This document shows, piece by piece, positions 1 to 9,900 of a DNA stretch of 64,000 bases. The stretch's first letter is position 1, and each line of letters starts with the position of its first letter. The DNA is from Liolophura sinensis (Eukaryota > Mollusca > Polyplacophora > Chitonida > Chitonidae), in the NCBI RefSeq assembly GCF_032854445.1, contig NC_088301.1:11778281-11842280 (forward strand), given 5' to 3'. The position numbers and the translations under genes were made by a program. The notes under the pieces are model-generated. The model saw only the letters and a program-made list of their open reading frames with translations, did not search any database and was not told the DNA's origin.

Positions 1-103
1 TTTGCCCGGGTTTTGCCCGGTTTCCTCCCACCATAATGCTGGCCGCCGTCGTATAGGTGAAATATTCTTGAGTACGGCGTAAAACACCAATCAAATAAAT
101 AAA
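1..103 (+). repeat. SINE family A, 3' part, cut by window start
   Basis: Matches the 3' half of the tRNA-derived SINE seen complete elsewhere in the window: the ccaccataatgctggccgcc block, the gtgaaatattcttgagtacg block, and an A-rich (aaat)n tail. It is followed at 104-116 by the right-hand target-site duplication tatgtcggattta. It corresponds to the insertion at 29519-29730. Confidence 0.85.
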
Positions 104-698
104 TATGTCGGATTTAGAAACTTTCTTTGTGTGACCAAATTTTTGGCACCGCTGGCAAACGTCCAGGCGCTTCATAGAAAGGCTTCACAATAATGTTGTG
201 CAGGGACAGCTGAAGTGTTTCTGGTAATTTTAATCATTCAAAGACAAGCATTATACTTGTTGATAGTGTATTACCCTTACTAAGGCGTTTTGCATACAGG
301 ACATTTTGATATTTCAGCTTATTCATAAGATCTTCCATTTTGGTATTAAGATCAATGTCATATATTACACCTTTACATTGTGTTCTAAGAGGTGTATATG
401 GTTTAATATTCACTGGATTGTCTGCTAGAAGGTCAGCCTGTAGAAGTTTCTGGAACTGCATTTTGGATCTGCAACGGATTTTAAGGTCACCGCCAGGTAG
501 TTCCGTAACGCCGTGGATACCCCCAGCTTTCATTTTCAGGTCTTGGGCAAGTTTCTGTTTAGGGAATTGTGTAGCCCTCATGTTCACTAAACTGTGAATA
601 ATTGCTATAAAGCTAGCACTGTTTGAAGGAGGGGTTTGGGCGAAACGCTTCGATGACCTGTTCATTTCAGGGATATCAGTCGCCTTGCGTTTGGCCAT
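104..698 (-). pseudogene. LINE ORF1 (gag-like), N-terminal part, copy 1
   Basis: The ATG at 698 opens a 154-codon frame that ends in a stop at 234. The frame beyond that stop continues towards a CCHC-type zinc knuckle near 135-165 (C-x2-C-x4-G-H pattern). This is the RNA-binding ORF1 of an I/Nimb-like non-LTR retrotransposon; its ORF2 lies downstream on the minus strand. Compared with copy 2 it differs at about six residues. It keeps the knuckle glutamine codon (cag) but has an extra T that shifts frame. Copies 2 and 3 instead have a tag nonsense codon there. The element is dead in all copies. Confidence 0.75.
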
Positions 699-1080
699 GT
701 TAGATGAGGGTGAGGGATTGTCGAAAATTTGGCAGGTTGAGGCTTCTTAAACTGAGAAAGGAAAGGAGTATGAAATGATTGTACTTAGCTTTTTTCTTTC
801 TTTCTTTCTTCTGATAGGTCTGTAGGGGTTTACGCTTCTGGTGGTCCTTTCTTCTTTTGTTGCCTTTCTTTCTTAGCAGTCTGTAGGAAGGTCAGTATAG
901 TTCAGACACACGGGAGCTGCCCAGAGCAACAAAATCTACCCGTTGTTGTTGTTGCACTCAGTATCTGTCGTGAATCATCGTGACACGTAAAGCCCAACAC
1001 GTAAAGCAGAGATACAAGTCAACAAATATACAGTAAGAGAGTGAGAGCTGTCAAAAGCATACAGCAATGTTACAACTGGA
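699..1080 (-). other. LINE 5' leader with TTTC run
   Basis: No coding signal. The stretch lies between the LINE ORF1 start (698, minus) and the end of a Penelope-like element (1089). It probably holds the LINE 5' untranslated leader. It contains a (tttc)n microsatellite around 788-810 and a short (gtt)n run near 943-955. The exact 5' end of the LINE is not visible. Confidence 0.4.
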
Positions 1081-1088
1081 TAATGGCT

Positions 1089-2307
1089 TCAGGGGTTAAG
1101 GAGGTTACCGTCTAATCTGATGAGGTCATTGTAAGCGCTCGGTAGGTGGTACCCACCGTCTGGGTTAAGCTGTGGATTGTGTCGTCGGATCATAATGGCT
1201 TCGAGGAATTTCCTTCTTTTGTAGTCTGACTGGTTGTTCTGTAAGGTATGGGCTGTGTTCCATTGCAGTTGGTGTTCTAGATGGGTTCTGATGTGATCAC
1301 TGAGGGCTGATATTCCATTTAATTTTTCTACTGAGGCCTTGTGCTCTGCAATTCTGATACTGAGTGGTCTACCGGTTTCTCCAATGTGTTGCCGTTGACA
1401 TTCACAATAAATCCTGTACACAGAGCCTTTGGGCTCTTCTCTATGGGTTGGCTGTTTATTTCCATTGGCTTTGAGTCGGGTTTTGAGGTTAGAGGCGAAA
1501 GTAAACGTAGTTTGAATGTTCAGGTTGTCCTGTAGGAGTTTTCTTATCTGGTACCGGTAGCTTTGGCTGCCTATATACGGAATGGATATATATGTTGGTG
1601 GTTTGGTCTCGTTGCTCTGGTGCTGTTAAGTGCATTGAGAGTTTTACTGATAGTTGTCTTCACTAATTGTTGGTGGTATAGGTGTTGGTGGTATTGTTGG
1701 TGAAGACTGTTTTAAGGTGATTTATGTTTTCGTTGATGGTGATGTATGTATGGCTCGTTTCGACAGGGTAAATATTATTCCTCTCTTAGTTTGGTTAGGC
1801 TGGTTAGATTGGTAATTCACGTATTGGTCTGAATGCGTGGGTTTGCGGTATACTGAGGTGATAAGTTCATATCCTTACGTGCTGATAAGTACATCCAGGA
1901 AGGGTATGGTTTGGTAGCATTCTTGGTGAACTGTATCCTGCTGTTCTGGGCGTTGAGGTAGTCAAGTAGGGATTGGGGGTTGTCAGTCTTGTTCAGTGCT
2001 ACGAATGTGTCATCTACCTTACATCGCCATGATATGGCTGAAATATTGCCGAAGTGGCGTTCAGCCATAATCATTTATTCATTCATCTACCTTACAGAAC
2101 CAACACAACGGTCTGTCGTATGATGTCTAGGGATTCTTCTCTTGGAATGTTGGTAAATAGGTCGATGACGTCATAACTTATCATTAATCGTGTACATTTA
2201 GATTTTGTAAAGATATACGTGGAAAACAATTTTAAGTTCACAGCCGTCAAACCTATGTGTACATATACTTCCGACACCACAGACCAGTTTTCCAAAAGTA
2301 TGGACAA
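1089..2307 (-). pseudogene. Penelope-like retroelement, RT plus GIY-YIG (decayed)
   Basis: Minus-strand remnants of a Penelope-like element (PLE). Reading 5' to 3', a reverse-transcriptase block SYDVIDLFTNIPREESLDII ends near 2110. A second block with the catalytic core KVDDTFVALNK follows near 2000 and continues to about 1817. The C-terminal endonuclease is at 1421-1089, with the GIY-YIG-type sequence YRIYCECQ...HIGETGR, an RI-EHK helix, and a C-terminal EA...NPQLNPDGG motif. Roughly 80 residues expected between RT motifs are missing, and frameshifts and stops separate the blocks. A 59-bp SINE fragment interrupts it at 2024-2082. The family assignment is firm; the copy cannot encode a working enzyme. 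Confidence 0.85.
2010..2096 (+). repeat. SINE tail fragment inserted in the PLE, with 14-bp TSD
   Basis: A 59-bp insert (2024-2082) reads catgatatggctgaaatatt and ends in (attc)n. It is flanked by perfect direct repeats tcatctaccttaca at 2010-2023 and 2083-2096. The same tail type is at 8697-8756. Removing the insert and one duplicate restores the RT frame up to the VDD motif, so this is a real insertion. Copies lie at 31636-31722 and about 61266-61352. Confidence 0.8.
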
Positions 2308-2310
2308 CCC

Positions 2311-2859
2311 TATTCTTCAGCCTGAACTGATATGTGTCTCCCTATATCGTTTACAACGCTTCCCATTACATGCAAGATCTGGCTATTTTCTGACATTCCA
2401 TACTACAATGACTGCGTCACCAGTGTTTAGATTTTACAAAGCGGAACTCCCTATTCAGTTGTAGTCCGTGACCCTTCCCAATATCCGGTTGCAGTGGTAG
2501 TTTTTTTTGTGGCATTTGTGGTATAATATCAGTACAGATTTGACAAACCCATGGTATCCTTAGCATGAGAGGCGTGTTCGTAGATATTTGAAAAGTTTAT
2601 TTTATCAATTTATTCCAGGATGTTTGAGGTCTGCAATTTCAAACTGCGGCGAGTAAGACCGATATGAAAATTCGTTAACATTTCAGGAACTCCATGCGGT
2701 CGCTCTTATCAACGGGGCCTGCATTAATCCGTTGATGAAATGATTGATGCACTGTATTAAAGAGCCTGTTGCGAAAGGATCTGAAGCTTCCCATTCTTTC
2801 GGTCGTATCACGTGAGTATACACTAGTGGTTGACCGGCCCCTAAGCCGGTTGGAAGTGC
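2311..2859. other. Unassigned AT-rich sequence
   Basis: I see no convincing gene here. Short open frames on both strands lack family motifs. The sequence may include the unrecognised 5' end of the Penelope-like element. Confidence 0.3.
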
Positions 2860-2960
2860 TGCCTCACTGGAAAATGACACCCAAAGACACCAGATGTGAT
2901 ACCTCTATCATGCAGTCACAGTATACTATATGTAATCCAGGCCTAATGCTAACATCCTGC
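2860..2960 (-). repeat. SINE family C fragment (diverged)
   Basis: Similar to 4530-4640 in the blocks aaagacaccagatgtgatac, cagtatactat and aatccaggcctaatg. It is part of a tRNA-related SINE read on the minus strand, truncated and diverged. Copies are at 32486-32586 and about 62116-62216. Confidence 0.5.
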
Positions 2961-3167
2961 GGAATGCAATTTTGGAAAAGTTGTATGCGGATGACAATAT
3001 TTTGCTGTGAAATATTACTTAGTTTTGAATAATAATAAAGTTTTGAGTTTACATTTGTAAGACACATACCTGTGCAAGAACAATTTTAAGTATATATAAG
3101 AATGGAATTATTTTTAAACAATTTTGTTGTGAATAACATCACTGTATCTAACAGAAATAACAATTAT

Positions 3168-3301
3168 AACCCTTCCACCATAATGCAGGCCGCCGTCGTA
3201 TAAGTGAAATATTCTTGAGTACGGCGTAAAACACCAATCAAATAAAAAAATGAATAAATAAATGAATATAAATAAATAAATAAATAAATAAATAAATATA
3301 T
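3168..3301 (+). repeat. SINE family A, 3' tail with (AAAT)n
   Basis: The last ~75 bp of SINE family A (ccaccataatgcaggccgcc through accaatcaaataaa) are followed by an imperfect (aaat)n microsatellite to about 3300. The head is missing. It lies downstream of the lectin gene. Copies are at 32794-32927 and 62424-62561. Confidence 0.85.
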
Positions 3302-3784
3302 TAGAGATGAAAAATATCACAAGTAAACGTATTTTTTTTTTAGCACAAACCGTTTTATAATCAGTAACAATTTACAACAATTTAATAACGGATAAAAGAA
3401 ATGTGACGGCAACAATATATGCGATATATCATTTTAAAATTATCTGGCCCATACATAACCATGCAATTTGCGATATGTTAAGTTGAGAGTAAATGAGACA
3501 GAGTTTTCACTCGTTAAACAGGGGATATCGACACGCTGTGCTAAAGATACCAGGCATGACGGGCACTGTTGAGACTGTACACTAATATACCGGGTCGACC
3601 TGTACTTGTTCTTATATCTTATGTGCTGAACCTCAATATTAGCAATAGTCAGAGTGGAGGATTGATATTTCCAAGTGGCATATACAGAAAAACAGAATGT
3701 ATTGACGTTTCACTATTATTATCCACACAACGCTATTTATGGAAAATGGAGAAAACAATGCCAGTCTTGAATCATAAAGTCACG
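3302..3784. other. 3' flank of the lectin gene
   Basis: Sequence directly downstream of the lectin stop codon (minus strand). It should contain the 3' untranslated region, but I see no clear poly(A) signal. An 89-codon plus-strand open frame at 3569-3838 overlaps exon 4 and has no family features, so it is probably chance. Confidence 0.4.
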
Positions 3785-3999
3785 TCAGGTAAGAAGAGAA
3801 CTTTGCAGAAAATAGCGACTTCCATACACAGCATCTAGTCTAGACATTTTACATTCATAGAGCCGGCATTCCCACAATGTGTGGTCCGTGGTGTTGAGTG
3901 TAAACGATGCACACTTGTCCATGGTCAAACAGAGAGAACTACAAAACATCTGGCTCATGATCAGTGTTGAATAAATTGGCTTATCCGAGGGCATAACGT
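3785..3999 (-). CDS. Lectin exon 4: PAN/apple-like domain and stop
   Basis: The acceptor ataccagtcag ends at 4000. Entering in phase 1 from exon 3 gives DVMPSDKPIYS and then an open frame to a tga at 3787-3785. Five cysteines lie in the pattern C-x3-C-x5-C...C-x4-C with CASFTLN, as in PAN/apple modules that bind proteins or glycans. Copy 3 has Ala to Thr in the RLDAVYG stretch. An unseen further exon cannot be excluded. Confidence 0.6.
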
Positions 4000-6900
4000 C
4001 TGACTGGTATAAGGCGAATGTGCCCTGAAACAGAAGAACGGATACTGAGAAAGGGAACATGTTCTGAAAAAGAACAGTGGTTTTGGAGAAAGAGAACATG
4101 TTCTGAAAAAGAACAGTTGAATGTGAAAAAGAGAACATGCCCTGCAAAAGAACAGCGGGCACAGAGAAAGATAACATCTTTTTACAAAGACCAGTGGATA
4201 TTGAGGAAGACAACATGTCCTGAAAAAGAGCATTTGACATGGAAAAGCAAAACGTGTCCTAAGACAAAGCAGTTGTTATTAAGAAAGAACATGTGTACTG
4301 AGACAGAACAGTTGAGAAAGATAACGTGCCCTGAAACAGAATAGTGAATACTAAGAAAAAATATGACCGGGCACACTGAATCAAGAGTGACTGATTTACT
4401 GACTGGTTACAGTCAAACGCTCTGCTCAAGAATATTTCATTTACACGATGGCGAAAGTCTTAAGTTTTGGCATAAATTTGGCCAGTAAAAGTTCAACTTT
4501 CCACAAACAATTCACAGATTTTCACCGCCACTGAAGTGTCATGCCAAAGCCACCAGATATGACACCCCACCCACTGACATTATACTGACGCCGGGCAAAC
4601 CAGGCCTAGTAAGTACCATTTGTAAAGTCTTTAGTATGACCCTACCCGGGTTTGATCCCGGAACCTGCCGACTGCGAGGCGGACGCTGTAATCACAGATG
4701 TAGCCCCCTGCAAAAATGAGTTCAATGCGTATGACGTATTGATGGAAGGTACGTAATCTTCCTTCTCTTGGATTAACTTGAAATGGTAGTCAAATAGTCA
4801 GAATAATTTATAAACATATATATTACAGTTTGAGGATAATGTGGAACTCCAACCATCTGATAACATGTTGTAGATACTTAAGTTAGAAATAATAATTGAT
4901 TATACTGATTTGTTTTGTTTCTCGTTTATCATGTGTGTAGATACGGTTAAGAACAAGAAAAACAATGACTGATTTGGCCAAAGTTGCTTTTTGGTAAGAA
5001 TAACAAAATATAGAATCTAAACATTTGTAAATCAAGTGATAATTTTAGTTTTACATTATAGATTACTTTAATTAAAGAAAATGCAGGAAAAGGAGTTTTA
5101 TTTTATACTCTGACACAGTGCTACATCTGTGCCAATATCCCCGGAACCCGGGCGATGTTTTCATATAGGCTGTTACACATCGTCATGGGTTGGGCATGTA
5201 TTGTTTCCATCTACAAGTTACATTTTGCACAAGCCGGGTGTTCTCTTATTGGTATGTCTTGGGCATAATCGTCCGAGTGTGCTTACCATAACAATTACCA
5301 TAGAAGGTGTCACGCAAATTACAAAAGGCAAAAGAAACGTCAATATATCGTGGACTCAGTTAATAATATAATAAAAACCAATTTAAAAGGGTGGTTTGTG
5401 TTTTTGATGAAGCATAGAAATTTAGTAGTATACATAAATGCATTAACTGAATAGACCCTGAAAGGAAAGACCTCTAAAAATCAAAGTAGACACCAGTAAA
5501 TAGACCACTTAAAACTATGCACAAATATATACTCTCCCAAAAAAGAAACGCAACATCCCCCCCAAAAGATCAATCATAAATTCTTCAAAAAATTGGCGTG
5601 ATTGAGACATGACAACATGATCATATTATAATGTAAATGTACGATAATTGAATTTAAACACCAGATAGTGTCTGTTGGTCACACGTGACTTAAGGGTCGG
5701 CCTTTGTGTAACGCTGCGCGAGGGATTCGTAGAAAAAAACTTAGGACAGTTGCACCTGCGAATCATGCCGTATTTTTAAGCGGATTAAATGGGTATAAAA
5801 GACACATAACCGTTCCGTTGAATTCAGTCACTAAGTTGCTTCTCAAACCTGCCAAGATATGCCAAGACTAGACACCGCTACCCGGAACATCGTCATTGGT
5901 CGACTCCTCGCCGGTGAATCACAGAATGCAGTCGCTAGACTTTATCATGTTCAAAGGAGCACGATTTCCCGGCTCTGGCAACGGTACCAGCAATCCGGTT
6001 CAACAGCTGACCGTCAACGTTATGGCCGACCTAGGGTCACAACAGCAGCCCAAGACCGTTACATCCGGTTACTTCATCTCAGAAACTGAACCGTAACAGC
6101 AACAGAAACAGCACCAAATGTCCCAGGTCTCCGACGAATATCGGCACAGACAGTCAGGAACCATCTCCGTGAAAACGGCTTACGTCCCAGACGTCCTTAC
6201 TTTGGCGCAGTACTGAGACAACAGCATCGACGCGCAAGGGTACGATGGTGCAACAGATTAAGGGACTGGAATCTGCGAAATTGGAGGCGAGTCTGGTTCA
6301 GCGATGAATCCAGATTCATGCTGCAGAAAAGAGATGGCCGTACACGCGTCTACAGACGCCGAAATGAGAGGTTCGCAAGGAACTGCGTCCTTGAAGTCGA
6401 CAATTTCGGTGGAGGAAGTGTGATGGTGTGGGGTGCCATATCATACGCCCGAAAATCTCAACTGGTGCACATCCCAGGCAACCTTAACGCCGATCGATAC
6501 AGAGATGAGGTTTTGACGCCACACATGCTGCCCATAATGGACCTTCGTAGGGAAGCTTTTCAGCACGACAACGCTCGGCCGCATACAGCTCATGCTACGG
6601 TTGACTTTCTGGAGAACCAGAACGTAACAGTGCTGCCCTGGCCGTCCAAATCACCAGATTTGAACCCAAAAGAACATTTGTGGGATGACTTGGGAAAACG
6701 CTTGCGCAGTCGTCATCCAGCGCCCTAAAATCAGCAAGAAGTGCTGCAGGCTCTTGACCAAGAATGGAGAAGAATTCCGCAAAACCGTATTCGCCGATTG
6801 ATCATGTCTATGCCGAGACGGATTCGCGCTGTGTTACGGGTTAATGGTGGGCATAGCAGATATTGACTTTGCAGTGACGTCATCTGAGTGCTATGGACTT

Positions 6901-9900
6901 TAATGTGATAAATTTTGACATTGTAATTAACTTAAAAGTCTGAACAACCAGTGTGGAAAATTTCAGTGTGATGTGATGCTTATTTTTGTATTTAAGATGA
7001 TGTTGAAAAATTCATATTTGGATAAAACGAATCGGATGTTGCGTTTCTTTTTTGGGAGAGTATATTTTCATTTATTGTTTTAGATTTTTGTGAATAGAGT
7101 TAAAAGCGTTCAAACATTTGAATTCCAAGGTGGGCTTTATGGATCATACTATCGGAGTTTACGAACTCTGAAGTCACAGAAAGTTTTCCCAAATTTTATC
7201 ACGGCATGAATGTTGGAACAACTTTTTACCCATGAGTAAAGATTATTGAAATAATGTTCCCAAAAATTCCTTCCTTCAGGTGAACAACAGGAAAAATTAA
7301 ATGATGTGACGTCAGAGTTCCTAGATGTCGTAAATATGGCTCATAAATCCCACCATAGTATTTGAATGACTTTTCAGAAAAAATCTGAAAAAATAAACAA
7401 ATGTATTTTTAGGCATAGTTTTCAGTTGTCTATATGAGGATCCTTACTTCATATTTTAACTTCTTTTACTTGAAGCAAATTATTTCTTAATCGATTACCA
7501 TTCGCTGATGAGGACACTACTATTCAAATGAAGCAGCCAGGCATCATTCACTCATTGGAGAATGACTCTGAATCCTTGATATCGCGAGAAGATTAGGTTC
7601 GTGGACACCAGGCAATAGGACTTGTACATGGACAAATTTCAAAAGTGTAACATGTAGTTCAGTACATTTTCACCATGACAAAGTCTTGACTGCACTATTT
7701 AAAGGTGCTTGTGGTTCACCTACAATTATCTTTGCCCCACATCGGACGGACTTAGATGCTTCAATCGTGTATTAGAACCTCTAGACTGTACACAAAGAGG
7801 AGTCTCCCTCCAGAAACAGCGGCGTTAAACCATAATCATTCATTCATTCCTCCAGAAGTAGTGCAGGGGAGGAACAGAAACAGACCGTGGGAGGTAATGA
7901 AAACGTACAATGGAAAAACCTGAAATACATTTCTTATCAGGAATGTTCTCTTTCTAAGTAAAAAAATTGATGCGCTTGACAGGTTTAACATCAAGCTGAC
8001 AAGATTCACACAATCATGTTTCAGGTTGAGTTTTGGATTAATCACTTCTTTTATTCCTCTATTCAATTGCTTGCCTTTACAACGAACCAATCACTGCCAA
8101 CACCCAGGTTTCTGTAATTAAAGCCACCATGCAAACAACACATCAAATTAAGGATGTTAGTTAAACATCCATGGCCACCGCTAGTGTTTGGTTTCATGGA
8201 AAGACCCCACTGTGTGCCATTTGGAATTTACCAGTGAATTTAAACTTGAAGTCAACAGTTAAGTGTTGACACATTTACGATAGAATGCCGTAAAATGTTA
8301 CAAAACAAACGCTTTATGGTTTCTGTCGTTTTCTGGCTGCAAAGAAAATTAATGATGCAGTCCTTTTCGCACTTGAGGCCCACCCCTCCCAACCCAGAGA
8401 GGGCTAAAATGTCATATTTCATCAACAAATCTGCCATTATGTTTGAGAAGAAAAGGTTGAATTAGTTCAAGTACTATTCCTAAAGGTCAACACCCTGTTC
8501 CTGAGTTGACTGGAAGTTCAGATAGCGCAGGTATTGTATAACTGTTGGCAATAAAGGAGTTAGCACATTGTACACTAGGTGCGTTTATTAAGAGGATCAT
8601 AAACCATATTAAACTACACATCTGCGAGGGGCATCGTATTGAAACCTGAACTAAACACATGTACCAACTTAGAAATAGCGAGGAGATAGGGATTACTCGC
8701 CATGATATGGCTGAAATATTGCCGATGTGGCGTTAAGCCAGAATCATTCATTCGTTAATAAGGATTACACTTTCTGAATAAGCACAGAGAACCAGCGACT
8801 TCAGAGTCAGGCACCAAATCGCCAGCAATACAATCAACCATCTAGACCACTCGACCAACAGGTCTTCCACAAAAATAGAAGGTAGTTGGCCGGTAGACTT
8901 TACAGCGAACATGCATTACCCCTCTGATGATCACAAATGACGTGAATATATCAGATAGGTACAGATGTTATTTTTTGAGAAAGTGGATTAAGTAACAGTA
9001 TTATCGCTAACAGGGATTACATTTTCTGAATATATATTCAAAAATACATAAAAAAATAATATATAAATACTTTCTGAATATAGCAAATATTCTAGTGGTC
9101 TCAGGTCTAGAATCTGTGCTATATTGACAAATTGTAATCCCTATTAACAATAACACTGTTAACAGCAAGGAGATTTGGCCACCGTGGGTGGTACCAGAAT
9201 GTGGAATTTTGGGCCTTGACCAATGGACTAGTGTACTGAAATGAGCCACATTTTCCCAGAAGGCAGATTTATCTCGATATTTGGTTTGCATTCTGGGATG
9301 AATAAGGCTATCCTATTTCCGTGAAAGGGAGACAACTGACTATGGTGACATCTAATATTTTCTCCACTGCTTGAACTATTGATACAGTAGGTATGCTATA
9401 TCATTTACAAGGAACTCCAGCGATCTTGTTTAAATAGCCTAACTGCAGATGCATGGGTACTCCTGGTTCAGGTCGTAGCCTCCGGAGGGGTTGTGCTGCT
9501 GATTTTGACCCCAATGAAATGTTTGCAAAATTACAACAGGATTGTTGTAGAACTAAATTCATGCTCAACTCTGAAACAAATGGAAATAAATCTAAGCACC
9601 ATTGAGGCTAATCTAGGCATTCACCTATCGCTCGATTTTATGCTTCAATTTTTTATCAGTGGCTTGTAAGATGAAAGCAGTGCTGACCTAGTTATCGTGG
9701 ACGTCAGAGAAAGCACCTCGGCCTGAACACTGCATTTTACTAATTGTACTGTATTTTATAAAGGAAACCAGAAAAAATCATTTGTATGCGAAAAAGACCT
9801 AAGAGCAAATTTTAAATTCTTCAGTTGTAATAAATTCAGAGAAAAAATTCTATCAGAAGATTTAAATAATTTTAAGTGTAGTCCGCTGAGATGATGTCTT

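Larger units (their letters stand above)
5455..7490 (+). repeat. Dispersed repeat R, copy split by a Tc1 element
   Basis: Sequence on both sides of the Tc1 element (5455-5529 and 7063-7490) aligns in order with one continuous stretch at about 14590-15085. Shared blocks are cttaaaactat, caaacatttgaattc, gggctttatg, aataatgttcccaaaaat and atggctcataaa. The family is unidentified. Copy 2 is at 35081-37116. Confidence 0.75.

Noticed and set aside
1089-1421. Stand-alone GIY-YIG endonuclease gene
   Set aside because: It is the C-terminal domain of a Penelope-like element with RT remnants directly upstream on the same strand.
3114-3320. Minus-strand frame rich in Phe, Ile, Tyr and Leu
   Set aside because: It is translated from the (aaat)n SINE tail and has no coding meaning.
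4064-4150. Use of a minisatellite cag as the true exon 4 acceptor
   Set aside because: Entry in phase 1 from exon 3 at the cag sites I tested leads to a stop or the wrong frame. Only the acceptor ending at 4000 gives the PAN frame.
4018-4344. 108-codon plus-strand frame with cysteine-containing 13-residue repeats, and the overlapping minus frames
   Set aside because: The frames arise from a 39-bp tandem repeat whose length is a multiple of three, and both strands are open. I treat it as an intronic minisatellite, apart from the exon 4 part on the minus strand.
5859-6728. Active transposase
   Set aside because: Two in-frame nonsense codons interrupt it in every copy, despite good catalytic residues and inverted repeats.
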